Shown: positions 35,280 to 44,969 of the stretch, piece after piece | How positions within the stretch are numbered: position 1 is the stretch's first letter | How the letters are laid out: every line of letters begins with the position of its first letter | Assembly: GCA_902362725.1 (NCBI GenBank) | Contig: CABIXM010000016.1 | Span: forward strand, 10,425 to 74,424 | Direction: 5' to 3' | DNA from: Clostridiaceae bacterium | GTDB taxonomy: Bacteria > Bacillota > Clostridia > Lachnospirales > Lachnospiraceae | DNA: 64,000 nt | The notes under the pieces: generated by a model | What the model saw: only the letters and a program-made list of their open reading frames with translations | What the model was told of the DNA's origin: nothing | Database searches by the model: none | Translations under genes and position numbers: made by a program

Positions 35280-36611
35280 ATGACAATGAACAGAAAAAAA
35301 CATATCATTACGATTGCGGGAGCAGGCAGCGCCAGAGTGCCGGCTCTGGTAGGCAATCTGATTGAGATGAAAGAACGTTTTCCGCTTACGAAAATCATAT
35401 TTTACGATATTGATAATGAACGTATGGGAAAAATGCAGGCATATGACGAACTGGTTCTCAAAACTTATTATCCGGAAGTAGAGGTTGTATTTACTACAGA
35501 TATGGATGTTGCGTATTGTCATACCGACTTTGTGTTTTGTCAGATGAGGGTCGGAAAAGGCAAAATGAGAAGCTATGATGAAAAAATGCCTTTAAAATAC
35601 GGACTGGTAGGACAGGAAACCTGCGGACCGGGAGGATTTTCCTACGGGATGCGCTCTCTGGGAGCCATGAAGGAAATGGTGGAAAAGGTTCGTTCTTATT
35701 CGAAAGATACCTGGATTCTGAATTATACAAATCCGGCAGCTATTGTAGCGCTTGGATTGGATCGGTTATTTCCGGATGATAAACGAATTTTAAATTTATG
35801 TGATCAGCCATTTTCTCTGATGAAGTCTTTTGCAAAAATCCTGGGGATTCCGCAGGAAACATTAAGGGCAAGATATTTTGGATTGAATCATTTTGGCTGG
35901 TTTACAGATTTATTTGATACAGCAGGAAATAATTATTTTGATCAGTTGCGGGATTATCTGAAAAATCATGATTTTAAGCCATTTAATGCGGAGCAGAGAT
36001 CAAAATCCTGGCTGGATACATATGTAAGAGTTAACAAGTATATGCAGTACTTTGATGAGTACATTCCGACCACATATTTACAGTATTATTTCTTCCCGGA
36101 TGAAATTGTGCAGGAAAGTAATCCACAGTATACCAGAGTGGATGAAGCGCGGGACAGTCGAGAGAAAGAAGTATTTGAGGTTTGCGGACAGGCCGTCGGA
36201 CGAGATACAATGGACGGAATTACCATGCTTACCAATGGGGTCTTTGGTAAACTGATGGTAGAAGTGGCGGAATCCATAGCATACGATCTCCATAATGAGT
36301 TTATTGTTCTGGTAAAAAATAACGGCATTATTCCTAATTTTGAAAAGGACGCAATTGTAGAAGTTGCAGGAACAATCGGGAAAAATGGAGCAGAAGGTTA
36401 TTACTTTGGAAACATCGACATGTTTTACAAAGGCCTGATGGAAAATCAATACGCATATGAGAGCTTGACGGTAGACGCGTTTATTGAGCAGGACTATAAA
36501 AAGGCGCTGGAAGCTCTGACGTTAAACAGAACAGTTATTGATCCGGAAAAAGCAAAAGCCATCTTAGATGATTTTCAGTTGGTTTCAAAAGATTATTGGG
36601 TATTAAAGTAG
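35280..36611 (+). CDS. GH4 6-phospho-alpha-glucosidase
   Basis: Splits the phosphorylated disaccharide delivered by the PTS, using NAD and a divalent metal. The 443-residue GH4 enzyme shows the NAD-binding GAGSARVPALVGN near residue 14, NYTNPAAIV at about 145, the metal-binding Cys in LCDQP (about residue 178) and GLNHFGWFTD (about 204). Length fits GlvA/MalH/AglB-type enzymes. Activity on alpha rather than beta phosphoglucosides is inferred from the neighbouring transporter. Confidence 0.9.
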   Translation: MTMNRKKHIITIAGAGSARVPALVGNLIEMKERFPLTKIIFYDIDNERMGKMQAYDELVLKTYYPEVEVVFTTDMDVAYCHTDFVFCQMRVGKGKMRSYDEKMPLKYGLVGQETCGPGGFSYGMRSLGAMKEMVEKVRSYSKDTWILNYTNPAAIVALGLDRLFPDDKRILNLCDQPFSLMKSFAKILGIPQETLRARYFGLNHFGWFTDLFDTAGNNYFDQLRDYLKNHDFKPFNAEQRSKSWLDTYVRVNKYMQYFDEYIPTTYLQYYFFPDEIVQESNPQYTRVDEARDSREKEVFEVCGQAVGRDTMDGITMLTNGVFGKLMVEVAESIAYDLHNEFIVLVKNNGIIPNFEKDAIVEVAGTIGKNGAEGYYFGNIDMFYKGLMENQYAYESLTVDAFIEQDYKKALEALTLNRTVIDPEKAKAILDDFQLVSKDYWVLK

Positions 36612-36618
36612 AATCGCG

Positions 36619-36659
36619 AAAAGCCATGATGAGAAAATAGTTTCATTATGGCTTTTTTT
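36619..36659 (+). terminator. Terminator after the GH4 gene
   Basis: AAAGCCATGATGA paired with TCATTATGGCTTT, then a T run. Confidence 0.85.
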
Positions 36660-36706
36660 ACATTTCTTTGCATATATTATAGAAAAAATTCATACAGGAA
36701 ACCATT

Positions 36707-37969
36707 ATGCAAAATTTTAGAGTAAAAGCCATGCAGTCCGACCTGCCGGACTACGGGAAGCTGCAGATTCATATTACTTCCGCCCTAGGCGCGCATCCGA
36801 TTCCGGGGGCGAAGGTGGCTATCTCTTATACCGGAGAGCCGGATCAGACCATGGAGGAGCTGACGACCAACAGTTCCGGGCAGACCGATGAGGTGGAGCT
36901 GGCCGCGCCGCCGCTGGAGTACAGTGTGGAGCCAAGCGAGCCCCAGCCCTACTCGGAATATACCCTGTCGGTGACCGCACCGGGGTATGAGCCGGTGGAG
37001 ATCGCAGGAACTGAGATTCTGCCGGAGGTGACGGCCATTCAGGAGATTCGGATGCAGCCCCGGCAGGGAGAAGAGTATGAGCGCTATGTCATCGGAGCTC
37101 ATACCCTGTTCGGGAATTATCCGCCGAAGATCGCGGAGGCGGAGATTAAGCCGGTGGGCGAGAGCGGGGAGATTGTCCTGAGCCGTGTGGTGGTGCCGGA
37201 GTACGTCATCGTCCATGACGGCGCGCCCTCGGACAGCTCCGCGTCAGACTACTGGGTCCGCTACCGGGATTACATCAAAAATGTGGCCTGCAGCGAAATC
37301 TACGCCACCTGGACCGACGCGGCCATCCGCGCCAATGTGCTGGCAATTATGTCCTTTACGCTTAACCGGGTGTATACCGAGTGGTATAGAAACAAGGGCT
37401 ACGACTTTACGATTACCTCGTCCACAGCATTCGACCACAAATGGATCCATAACCGAAACATTTTTGAAAACATCTCTCTGATCGTTGATGAGCTCTTCGC
37501 GGACTATCTGTCCCGGCCCAATGTGAAGCAGCCCATCCTGACCCAATACTGCGATGGCCGACGGGTGAACTGTCCCAACTGGATGAGTCAGTGGGGAAGT
37601 CAGTCTCTGGGCGAGCAGGGCTATATGGCCATTGAGATTCTGCGGAATTATTACGGGGAGTCCATGTATATCAATACAGCGGAGGAGATCTCTGGCGTGC
37701 CGTATTCCTGGCCCGGCTACGAGCTGACGGAGGGAGCTTCCGGGCAGAAGGTACTGCAGCTACAGGAGCAGTTAAACCGGATTGCGCGGAACTATCCGGC
37801 GATTCCGACCGTCTCCGAGGATGGTATCTACGGCCCGGCCACGGCGGAGAGCGTGCGGACGTTTCAGTCTATCTTTGGATTGCCCCAGACCGGGGTGGTG
37901 GATTATCGGACCTGGTATAAGATTTCGGAGATCTATGTAGGCGTGTCCAGAATCGCGGAGCTGAATTAG
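36707..37969 (+). CDS. SpoIID-like wall enzyme with peptidoglycan-binding domain
   Basis: A 420-residue protein without a signal peptide. Residues about 15-120 look like a carboxypeptidase-regulatory-type beta sandwich. Residues about 185-315 resemble a SpoIID/LytB lytic domain (IRANVLAIMSFTLNRVYTEWY, TSSTAFDHKW, CPNWMSQWGSQSLG). Residues about 345-410 are a PG_binding_1 domain (GASGQKVLQLQEQLNR, GIYGPATAESVRTFQ). Probably acts on cell-wall or spore-cortex glycan. The lack of an obvious signal sequence suggests action inside the mother cell or unusual export. Confidence 0.75.
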   Translation: MQNFRVKAMQSDLPDYGKLQIHITSALGAHPIPGAKVAISYTGEPDQTMEELTTNSSGQTDEVELAAPPLEYSVEPSEPQPYSEYTLSVTAPGYEPVEIAGTEILPEVTAIQEIRMQPRQGEEYERYVIGAHTLFGNYPPKIAEAEIKPVGESGEIVLSRVVVPEYVIVHDGAPSDSSASDYWVRYRDYIKNVACSEIYATWTDAAIRANVLAIMSFTLNRVYTEWYRNKGYDFTITSSTAFDHKWIHNRNIFENISLIVDELFADYLSRPNVKQPILTQYCDGRRVNCPNWMSQWGSQSLGEQGYMAIEILRNYYGESMYINTAEEISGVPYSWPGYELTEGASGQKVLQLQEQLNRIARNYPAIPTVSEDGIYGPATAESVRTFQSIFGLPQTGVVDYRTWYKISEIYVGVSRIAELN

Positions 37970-37983
37970 AACAGATTAAAAAG

Positions 37984-38031
37984 TACCGGCATTCAGGGAA
38001 TGAATAACAACTCTCTGAATACCGGTATTTT
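37984..38031 (+). terminator. Terminator after the SpoIID-like gene
   Basis: TACCGGCATTCAG/CTGAATACCGGTA stem and a short T run. Confidence 0.85.
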
Positions 38032-38098
38032 CGCTTTACAAAAGAAAAACAATTCTATTATAATAGGGAAAATGATTGGAAAGCGGGGAAAGAAATTT

Positions 38099-38869
38099 AT
38101 GCGTTTTCGTCCATGTATCGATATCCACAATGGCCAGGTCAAGCAGATCGTGGGAGGCAGCCTGACTGATAAAAATGATTTCGCCAGGGAAAATTTTGTG
38201 TCGGAGCAGGATGCGGCCTGGTACGCGAAGCTTTATCAGGAAGACGGCCTGAAAGGAGGCCATGTGATTCTGCTGAACGGCGCGGATTCTCCTTATTATG
38301 AGGCCACGAAAGCGCAGGCGTTGAAAGCCTTAAAGGCCTACCCGGGGGGCCTTCAGATCGGCGGCGGCATCCATCCGGAAAACGCGGCGGAATATCTGGA
38401 CGCCGGAGCCAGCCAGGTCATCGTGACCTCTTATGTCTTCAAAAACGGCCGGATCCAGTATGAGAATCTGGGAAAAATGCTTGCAGCTGTGGGCCGCGAC
38501 CGCCTGGTGCTGGACTTGAGCTGCCGCAAAAAGGGCGGCGCGTACTACATCGTCACCGACCGCTGGCAGAAATTTACAGACGTCCGGGTGACGCCCGCCC
38601 TTCTGGATGAATTGTCCGGGAAATGCAGCGAATTTTTAATCCACGCCGTGGACGTGGAGGGCAAAGCTTCAGGGATCGAAAAAGAACTGGCAGCCATGCT
38701 CGGCGACTGGGCCGGAATTCCCGTAACCTATGCGGGCGGCGTGGGCAGCCTGGAGGATGTGGAGGCGCTTCGCACCCTCGGAAAGGGCCGCCTGGACGTG
38801 ACCATCGGAAGCGCTTTAGATCTTTTTGGCGGTTGTATCCCGTACCGAAATGTGGTATACTTGCGTTAG
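38099..38869 (+). CDS. hisA: HisA, ProFAR isomerase (eukaryote-like form)
   Basis: Isomerises ProFAR in histidine synthesis. The 256-residue TIM barrel starts MRFRPCIDIHNGQVKQIVGG, with catalytic Asp at residue 8. It also has LQIGGGIHPENA, LVLDLSCRKK and TYAGGVGSLEDVE. The sequence type and length resemble the fungal/plant HIS6 branch more than the standard bacterial HisA. A TATAAT at about 38060 precedes the ATG. No other his gene is nearby, and hpf follows after 37 bases. Confidence 0.88.
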   Translation: MRFRPCIDIHNGQVKQIVGGSLTDKNDFARENFVSEQDAAWYAKLYQEDGLKGGHVILLNGADSPYYEATKAQALKALKAYPGGLQIGGGIHPENAAEYLDAGASQVIVTSYVFKNGRIQYENLGKMLAAVGRDRLVLDLSCRKKGGAYYIVTDRWQKFTDVRVTPALLDELSGKCSEFLIHAVDVEGKASGIEKELAAMLGDWAGIPVTYAGGVGSLEDVEALRTLGKGRLDVTIGSALDLFGGCIPYRNVVYLR

Positions 38870-38906
38870 AGAGAGATCTCGAAATACCCGTAAAGGAGTT
38901 GATTTT

Positions 38907-39431
38907 ATGCGTTATGTAATCAGCGGCAAAAATATCGATGTGACAGAGGGGCTCCGTACAGCGATCACGGACAAGCTCGGAAAGTTAGAGCGCTATTTTA
39001 CTCCGGACACGGAAGTACATGTTACTTTAAGTGTCGAGAAAGAAAGACAGAAGATTGAGGTAACCATTCCTGTAAAGGGAACCGTCATTCGTTCCGAGCA
39101 GGTAAGCAACGATATGTACGTATCTATCGATCTGGTGGAGGAAGTTATCGAGCGTCAGCTCCGCAAGTACAAGAACAAGATCGTACAGCGCGAGCAGGGA
39201 GCCGGAAGCTTCCGTCAGGAGTTTATCGACAAAGAGGCAGAGGATGAGGAGGTTCGCATCATCCGTACCAAGCAGTTCGACATGAAGCCCATGTATCCCG
39301 AGGACGCATGCGTGCAGATGGAGATGCTGGGCCACAGCTTCTATGTATTTGTAAATGCGGAGACCGAGCAGATCAACGTGGTTTACAAGAGAAAGGGCAA
39401 TACCTACGGACTCATTGAGCCGGAACATTAA
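38907..39431 (+). CDS. hpf: Long-form hibernation promoting factor
   Basis: Binds resting ribosomes and pairs them into inactive 100S dimers. The 174-residue length marks the long form. It has the N-terminal S30AE domain (MRYVISGKNIDVTEGLRTAI to about residue 100), a basic linker (RKYKNKIVQREQ), and the C-terminal dimerisation domain (about 115-172) with GHSFYVFVNAETEQINVVYKR. AAAGGAG lies before the ATG. It may share the hisA promoter or use its own; a terminator follows, ahead of secA. Confidence 0.94.
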   Translation: MRYVISGKNIDVTEGLRTAITDKLGKLERYFTPDTEVHVTLSVEKERQKIEVTIPVKGTVIRSEQVSNDMYVSIDLVEEVIERQLRKYKNKIVQREQGAGSFRQEFIDKEAEDEEVRIIRTKQFDMKPMYPEDACVQMEMLGHSFYVFVNAETEQINVVYKRKGNTYGLIEPEH

Positions 39432-39444
39432 AACAGGATTTTTC

Positions 39445-39474
39445 AGGGGCTGCGCGCAGGCGCAGCCCCTTTTT
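39445..39474 (+). terminator. Terminator after hpf
   Basis: AGGGGCTGCG/CGCAGCCCCT stem and TTTTT. Confidence 0.9.
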
Positions 39475-39492
39475 GGCTGGCGGCGAAACTTC

Positions 39493-39521
39493 TTGAATAT
39501 TCTGCCGTGTAGTGTTAAAAT
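39493..39521 (+). promoter_or_regulatory. secA promoter
   Basis: TTGAAT (39493-39498), 17 bases, TAAAAT (39516-39521), about 50 bases before the secA start. Confidence 0.65.
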
Positions 39522-39573
39522 GATAAACAGAGTATTGTCTGAAATATCAGAAACTTAAGATTGGAGTTAGCAG

Positions 39574-42147
39574 ATGAATTTATTTACAAAAATGTTTGGT
39601 ACTCACAGCGAGCGTGAATTAAAGCTGATTTATCCGCTGGTAGACAAGATCGAAGCACTCCGCCCGGAGATGCAGAAGCTGTCTGACGAGGAACTGAAAG
39701 GCAAGACAAAAGAATTCAGACAGCGTCTGGCGGATGGCGAGACCCTGGATGATTTACTGGTAGAGGCTTTCGCGGCAGTCCGCGAGGCTGCGAAACGAGT
39801 GCTTGGCATGGAGCATTATCGGGTACAGCTCATCGGTGGTATTATCCTCCATCAGGGACGTATCGCCGAGATGAAGACTGGTGAAGGTAAGACCCTGGTG
39901 TCTACTCTCCCGGCATACCTGAACGCACTGGAAGGCAAGGGTGTCCACATTGTCACGGTCAACGACTATCTGGCACACCGTGATGCCGAGTGGATGGGCA
40001 AGGTTCATGAGGCTCTGGGTCTGACCGTGGGCGTGGTACTGAACAGCAGCACGGGTGACGAGCGCCGTGCCGCTTATAACTGTGACATTACCTATGTAAC
40101 CAATAACGAGCTTGGTTTCGACTATCTGCGTGACAACATGGTCATTTACAAGGAACAGCTGGTACAGAGAGACCTGCATTACGCCATTATCGATGAGATT
40201 GACTCCATCCTCATCGACGAGGCCCGTACCCCGTTGATTATCTCCGGACAGAGCGGCAAGTCCACAAAGCTTTACGAGATCTGCGACGCGCTAGCGAAGA
40301 CCATGAAGCGTGGCGAGGCCAGCGGAGAGTTCAGCAAGATGAACGCCATCATGGGCGAGGAGATCGAGGAGACCGGTGAGTTTATCGTCAATGAGAAGGA
40401 TAAGATTGTCAATCTGACCGCCGACGGCGTGAAGCGTGTGGAGGATTATTTCCACATCGAGAACCTGGCTGACCCGGAGAACCTGGAGATTCAGCACAAT
40501 ATGATTCTGGCCCTTCGCGCCAACTATCTGATGTTCCGCGATCAGGATTACGTGGTGAAGGATGATCAGGTATTGATTGTCGATGAGTTTACCGGACGTA
40601 TCATGCCGGGCCGCCGCTATTCCGACGGACTCCATCAGGCCATTGAGGCAAAGGAGCATGTGAAGGTCAAGAGAGAGAGCAAGACTCTGGCCAATATTAC
40701 GTTCCAGAACTTCTTCAATAAATACAATAAGAAGGCCGGTATGACCGGTACCGCCCTCACTGAGGAGAAGGAGTTCCGCGAGATCTACGGTATGGACGTT
40801 ATCGAGATCCCGACCAACCGTCCGGTTATCCGAAAAGACTTGGATGATGCGGTATATAAGACCAAGAAAGAGAAGTTCCATGCGGTGGTAGAGGAAATCG
40901 AGCGGGCCCACGCCAAGGGACAGCCGGTTCTGGTGGGTACCATTACCATCGAGACATCCGAGTACTTAAGCGGACTGCTCCGCAAAAAGGGGATCCAGCA
41001 TGAAGTCCTGAACGCCAAGTTCCATGAGCGCGAGGCTGAGATCGTAGCCCTGGCCGGTCAGCACGGCGCGGTTACCATCGCCACGAACATGGCAGGCCGT
41101 GGTACCGATATCAAGCTGGATGATGACGCGAGAGCAGCAGGAGGACTGAAAATCATCGGTACCGAGCGCCATGAGTCCCGTCGTATCGATAACCAGCTGC
41201 GCGGACGTTCCGGCCGTCAGGGAGATCCGGGAGAATCCCGCTTCTACATTTCCCTGGAGGACGATCTGATGCGTCTCTTCGGATCCGAGCGTCTCATGAG
41301 CGTGTTCAACGCCCTGGGCGTGCCGGAAAATGAGCAGATCGAGCACAAGATGCTTTCTGATGCCATCGAGAAAGCCCAGAAGAAGATTGAGAGCAATAAC
41401 TTCGGTATCCGTAAGAACTTGCTGGAGTACGACCAGGTTATGAATGAGCAGCGTGAGATCATTTACGCGGAGCGCCGCCGGGTACTGAACGGCGAGAGCA
41501 TGCGCGACGCCATCTACAAGATGCTCACTGATACCGTGGAAAATGTGGTAGACAGCCTGATTGGCGACGACCAGGATAAATCCGAGTGGGATCTTCTGGG
41601 ACTGAATGAGTCCCTGCTTCGCACGATTCCGCTTCAGACGATTACGCCGGAGCGTATCGCCGATAAGAAGAATAAGGCAGAGCTGAAGCATATGCTGAAG
41701 GAAGAGGCTGTGAAGCTCTACGAGCTGAAGGAGGCGGAGTTCCCGAATCCGGAGATGCTTCGTGAACTGGAGCGTGTATTCCTTCTGAAGGTCATCGACC
41801 GCAAGTGGATGGATCACATCGACGATATGGAGCAGCTTCGTCAGGGCATCGGTCTGCAGGCTTTTGCTCAGCGTGATCCGCTGGTAGAGTATAAGCTCAG
41901 CGGCTATGAGATGTTCTCCGCCATGACGGCCAGCATCCAGGAAGAGACCGTCCGGATTCTGCTTCATGTACGCGTGGAGGAGAAGGCCGAGCGTGAGCAG
42001 GTAGCCAAGGTAACGGGCACCAATAAGGACACCACACTGGCAGCAGCGCCCAAGAAGCGCGAGAGCGCCAAGGTCTATCCGAACGATCCCTGCCCCTGCG
42101 GAAGCGGAAAGAAGTATAAGCAGTGCTGCGGAAGAAAAGGCGCGTAA
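39574..42147 (+). CDS. secA: Preprotein translocase ATPase SecA
   Basis: Motor that drives proteins through the SecYEG channel. The 857-residue length is usual. Seen in order: N-terminal helicase domain with [35 protein letters not shown]; the preprotein cross-linking domain; second helicase domain with [12 protein letters not shown] and [18 protein letters not shown]; wing and scaffold; and the C-terminal zinc-binding [14 protein letters not shown] that binds SecB or ribosomes and lipids. Ribosome site GGAGTTAG. Essential housekeeping gene with high-usage codons. Confidence 0.97.
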   Translation: MNLFTKMFGTHSERELKLIYPLVDKIEALRPEMQKLSDEELKGKTKEFRQRLADGETLDDLLVEAFAAVREAAKRVLGMEHYRVQLIGGIILHQGRIAEMKTGEGKTLVSTLPAYLNALEGKGVHIVTVNDYLAHRDAEWMGKVHEALGLTVGVVLNSSTGDERRAAYNCDITYVTNNELGFDYLRDNMVIYKEQLVQRDLHYAIIDEIDSILIDEARTPLIISGQSGKSTKLYEICDALAKTMKRGEASGEFSKMNAIMGEEIEETGEFIVNEKDKIVNLTADGVKRVEDYFHIENLADPENLEIQHNMILALRANYLMFRDQDYVVKDDQVLIVDEFTGRIMPGRRYSDGLHQAIEAKEHVKVKRESKTLANITFQNFFNKYNKKAGMTGTALTEEKEFREIYGMDVIEIPTNRPVIRKDLDDAVYKTKKEKFHAVVEEIERAHAKGQPVLVGTITIETSEYLSGLLRKKGIQHEVLNAKFHEREAEIVALAGQHGAVTIATNMAGRGTDIKLDDDARAAGGLKIIGTERHESRRIDNQLRGRSGRQGDPGESRFYISLEDDLMRLFGSERLMSVFNALGVPENEQIEHKMLSDAIEKAQKKIESNNFGIRKNLLEYDQVMNEQREIIYAERRRVLNGESMRDAIYKMLTDTVENVVDSLIGDDQDKSEWDLLGLNESLLRTIPLQTITPERIADKKNKAELKHMLKEEAVKLYELKEAEFPNPEMLRELERVFLLKVIDRKWMDHIDDMEQLRQGIGLQAFAQRDPLVEYKLSGYEMFSAMTASIQEETVRILLHVRVEEKAEREQVAKVTGTNKDTTLAAAPKKRESAKVYPNDPCPCGSGKKYKQCCGRKGA

Positions 42148-42170
42148 TATCGCATAAGCTATGAAAAAAT

Positions 42171-42215
42171 GGCCATACTCTTTTTAGAATAATCAGAAAG
42201 GGGTATGGTCTTTTT
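42171..42215 (+). terminator. Terminator after secA overlapping the next ribosome site
   Basis: GGCCATAC pairs with GTATGGTC (one wobble), followed by TTTTT. The right arm lies just beside the AAAGGGG ribosome site of the spore protein gene, whose ATG directly follows the T run. It could end secA transcription or hide the ribosome site in read-through RNA. Confidence 0.6.
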
Positions 42216-42407
42216 ATGTCAAAAAAGAAAAAGCCGGATCTGAAGCACCTGGAGCCGGAAGAACAGCTGAAATACGAGATCGCCGAGGAGCTGGGACTTC
42301 TCGACAAGGTCCTGGCGGACGGCTGGAAGGCCCTGTCATCCAAGGAGACCGGACGGATCGGCGGGCTGATGACAAAAAAGAAGAAAGAACTGAACAAATC
42401 CAGGTAA
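42216..42407 (+). CDS. Small acid-soluble spore protein, alpha/beta-like
   Basis: A 63-residue basic protein, KYEIAEELGLLDK then SSKETGRIGGLMTKK, which matches the two halves of the alpha/beta SASP signature. In spores such proteins coat and protect DNA. The Lys-rich start (MSKKKK) and end suit DNA binding. AAAGGGG precedes the ATG. Expected to be expressed in the forespore, though no sigma-G promoter was identified with confidence. Confidence 0.8.
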   Translation: MSKKKKPDLKHLEPEEQLKYEIAEELGLLDKVLADGWKALSSKETGRIGGLMTKKKKELNKSR

Positions 42408-42480
42408 GACGCAGCCAGCTTGCTATTTTTAACGGGGTGTATATAATGAAGAATACAAAAAACGGAATAGGAGAAAATGC

Positions 42481-42800
42481 ATGCTCCGTGTATTAGTAGC
42501 AGATGATGAGGAAAAGGCATGTCAGTTGATTTGCAAGCTGATTCACTGGGAAGAACTGGAAATGAAATCGGTGGGAACCGCATCAAATGGAATTGGAGCT
42601 CTTCAGATGATAGAAGCGGAACACCGGATCTGGTGCTGACGGATATCCGGATGCCCGGATATGATGGAATGGAGCTTTTGAAACGGGCGCGCATCCAAAA
42701 CCCGGATATGGAATTTATTATTATCAGTGGATATTCCCATTTTGAATATATGCGGTTTCACCTGGCAGTCAGCGGAGAAGCACAGGATATAGGACAATAA
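42481..42800 (+). pseudogene. Broken response-regulator receiver domain
   Basis: The first frame (42481-42639) reads [19 protein letters not shown], a clear receiver-domain start with the acidic pair. It stops at a TGA just where the domain should go on. The next part, [20 protein letters not shown] with the phospho-acceptor Asp, is in a different frame. After [11 protein letters not shown] the match ends. No output domain remains. A frameshift plus truncation of a YesN-like AraC-type regulator is the simplest reading. AGGAGA precedes the ATG. Confidence 0.75.
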
Positions 42801-42907
42801 GTAATAGCATAAGTAATAGCGCAGTATAAGTTTCAAGTAGGATATTTCCGGTAATTGAGTAAAAAAGCTTGCATGAAGGAGCTGGGACTGGTATACTTGG
42901 TTCAAAT

Positions 42908-43065
42908 TCATAGATCCGGCAGAGGATAACTCTAGAGACTCCGGCTGAATAAAGCAAAAGGGGCGCCGAAGAAGCAAACTGTGGGAATTCATCATTCCGC
43001 AGTGGAAACTGGCAGGCAAAAGGAAGGTTATCCGACGGAACTCTGGAGAGAGCGAGCAATCGCCG
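42908..43065 (+). ncRNA. Glycine riboswitch
   Basis: Conserved glycine-aptamer pieces appear in the right order: GCCGAAGAAGCAAAC at about 42965-42979, CAGGCAAAAGGA at about 43013-43024, and GACGGAACTCTGGAGAGA at about 43034-43051. An upstream CTCTAGAGAC fits the paired 5' part. Only one complete aptamer is clear; boundaries are approximate. A terminator stem follows at 43098-43136, so glycine probably changes read-through into the dehydrogenase-like gene. Confidence 0.88.
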
Positions 43066-43097
43066 CCTACGTGGAGATAACCAACTGGTAAAAGGAC

Positions 43098-43136
43098 AGA
43101 GAGATTGATGTACAGGCATCAGTCTCTCTATTTTTT
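43098..43136 (+). terminator. Expression-platform terminator of the glycine riboswitch
   Basis: AGAGAGATTGATG/CATCAGTCTCTCT with a short loop and six T, 20 bases before the start codon of the regulated gene. Confidence 0.8.
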
Positions 43137-43155
43137 ATGGAAAAGGAGAAAAGAT

Positions 43156-44421
43156 ATGAGAATGATGCTGACAGGCGCAGGCGCCGTAGGAGAATGTATT
43201 TTAAAAATGCTGGAAAAGCGGGATCCCAAGGGAGAGTGGCTTTCCTATGTGCTGCTGGCGGATTTTGATTTAAAGCGGGCGGATGAGGTAAAGAGCCATC
43301 TGGAGCAGGAGCGGAAATTCCGGGAAGGAACGCAGTATGAGACGGCGCAGGTGGACGCCAGAGACCGGGAGGCGCTGACGGCGCTTATGCGGGAGCACCG
43401 GATTGATTTCGTGATGGACGCGGCCTCTCCCTTTGTGAGCAATTTTATATTTGACGCGGCCTTTGAGGCGGGAGCCGATTATGCCAGCATGGGAACCTGG
43501 TCGGTGCCAAAGGATCACCCGGAATTCGGAAAGGGCTTTGAGGGGGCTTACCTGGAGCCCATGACCAAATATAATTTTGACCGGCATGAGGCCTGGAAGG
43601 AAAAAGGACAGATGGCCTGTATCTGTCTGGGCATCGATCCGGGCGTGGTAAATGTATTTGCCAAATATGCGGCAGAATACTTATTTGATGAGCTGCTGGA
43701 GGTGCATGTGAAGGACGGCGGCAATCTGACGCCGCCGGAGAGCGAGAAGGACGAGATCATTTTTGGCTTCAATGTATGGACGGTATTGGACGAGGTGATG
43801 AATCCCAACGCGGAATGGAGCCGGGAGGGCGGCTTCCTCATCGAGGACGCCTTTGCGGGAGAGGAAGATTTCCGGATGCCGGATCCCTTCGGCGTCAACC
43901 ATCTGGTAAAGGTGGAGCACGAGGAGGTAGTTACCATGCCGCGATATTTGGAAAAATATGGATTGCAGAAGGCCAGCTTCAAGATTGCCCTGGACGATAA
44001 CCTGCTGAACGCCCTGAAGGTTCTGGATAAGCTGGGACTCCGGAATATCCATCCGGTTCAAGTGGGAGATGTGAAGGTAGTGCCCCGGGACGTGGTAGCG
44101 GCCTGCGCGCCCCAGCCCAAGGATATCGGAGAGGACATGACAGGCGGTATGTGCGTGGGCGTGGATTGTATCGGTATCAAGGACGGAGAGAGGAAGGAAT
44201 ATTTTATCTATCAGCCCTTTGACAATCAGGAGGCGCTGCGGGACTTCGGACTGCAGGCAGTGGTGGCCCAGACCGGTTTCGGGGCGGCTCTGGCCATCGA
44301 GCTTATGGGCCGGGGAATTTGGAAGGAGGCCGGCGTATTCTCGCCGGAGTACTTCCCCTCCCGTCCCTACATGGATCTGATGGAGGAGGCAGGACTGGTC
44401 TATCAGATCCAGGAACGCTAA
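43156..44421 (+). CDS. Saccharopine dehydrogenase-like oxidoreductase
   Basis: A 421-residue NAD(P)-dependent enzyme of the saccharopine dehydrogenase family. It begins with a Rossmann motif MLTGAGAVGECIL and has VMDAASPFVSNF, the GIDPGVVNVFAKYAAE segment and a C-terminal half typical of carboxynorspermidine/saccharopine reductases. AAAGGAG precedes the ATG. It lies directly under a glycine riboswitch, which suggests a role in amino-acid or amine metabolism tied to glycine. The exact substrate is unknown; a polyamine or lysine-related function is possible. Confidence 0.8.
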   Translation: MRMMLTGAGAVGECILKMLEKRDPKGEWLSYVLLADFDLKRADEVKSHLEQERKFREGTQYETAQVDARDREALTALMREHRIDFVMDAASPFVSNFIFDAAFEAGADYASMGTWSVPKDHPEFGKGFEGAYLEPMTKYNFDRHEAWKEKGQMACICLGIDPGVVNVFAKYAAEYLFDELLEVHVKDGGNLTPPESEKDEIIFGFNVWTVLDEVMNPNAEWSREGGFLIEDAFAGEEDFRMPDPFGVNHLVKVEHEEVVTMPRYLEKYGLQKASFKIALDDNLLNALKVLDKLGLRNIHPVQVGDVKVVPRDVVAACAPQPKDIGEDMTGGMCVGVDCIGIKDGERKEYFIYQPFDNQEALRDFGLQAVVAQTGFGAALAIELMGRGIWKEAGVFSPEYFPSRPYMDLMEEAGLVYQIQER

Positions 44422-44511
44422 AGCGCTAAAGCGTCCGGACGGCGTGGTTGACGGAAAGCCGGATTCAAGGTACACTGTAAGTACCAATGCGTAATAAGGA
44501 GAAGAATTACC

Positions 44512-44955
44512 ATGTTTGCACTGAAAAAAATGACAAAAGAGATGCACGATGAAGTGCTGGCGATGGTGGAGGAGTTTTATCACAGCGACGCAGTCTGCCA
44601 TCCGGTTCCTGAGGAGCGGCTGGAGCAGACCTTTGCGGACGCAGTGAGCGATGATCCGATTCTGGAGGGCTTTGTGCTGACCGAGGATGGAAAGACCGTG
44701 GGCTTTGCCTATATTACCGAATACTATGCCTGCGAGGTGGGCGGCCGCTGCCTGATGTTTGAGGAACTTTACCTGAAGGAGGAGACTAGGGGAAAGGGCT
44801 ACGGCACCCGCTTCTTTGATGAAATTATGAAAGCAAAGCCGGAGGTGCGCCGCTTCCGTCTGGAGGTTACCCGCAGCAATGAGAAGGCTGTGCGTCTCTA
44901 CGAGCGTCTGGGCTTCACCTTCCTGGATTATGATCAGATGATTCTCGACCGGTAA
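44512..44955 (+). CDS. GNAT family N-acetyltransferase
   Basis: A 147-residue acetyl-CoA-dependent acetyltransferase. The conserved FEELYLKEETRGKGYGTRFF holds the acetyl-CoA pyrophosphate-binding RGKGYG. The C-terminal NEKAVRLYERLGF is also typical. AAGGAGAAG precedes the ATG. It precedes cdd by 14 bases and may share its transcript. The acceptor substrate is unknown. Confidence 0.85.
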   Translation: MFALKKMTKEMHDEVLAMVEEFYHSDAVCHPVPEERLEQTFADAVSDDPILEGFVLTEDGKTVGFAYITEYYACEVGGRCLMFEELYLKEETRGKGYGTRFFDEIMKAKPEVRRFRLEVTRSNEKAVRLYERLGFTFLDYDQMILDR

Positions 44956-44969
44956 ATGAGGAGATACAG

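Noticed and set aside
39754..41967. Long antisense open frames under secA (and similar ones under asnS, putP, the ABC exporters and adenosine deaminase)
   Set aside because: They are shadows of strongly biased codons on the real strand, lack ribosome sites and show no domain.
42800..43156. A protein-coding reading of the region before the saccharopine-dehydrogenase-like gene
   Set aside because: The stretch is better explained by the conserved glycine aptamer and its terminator.
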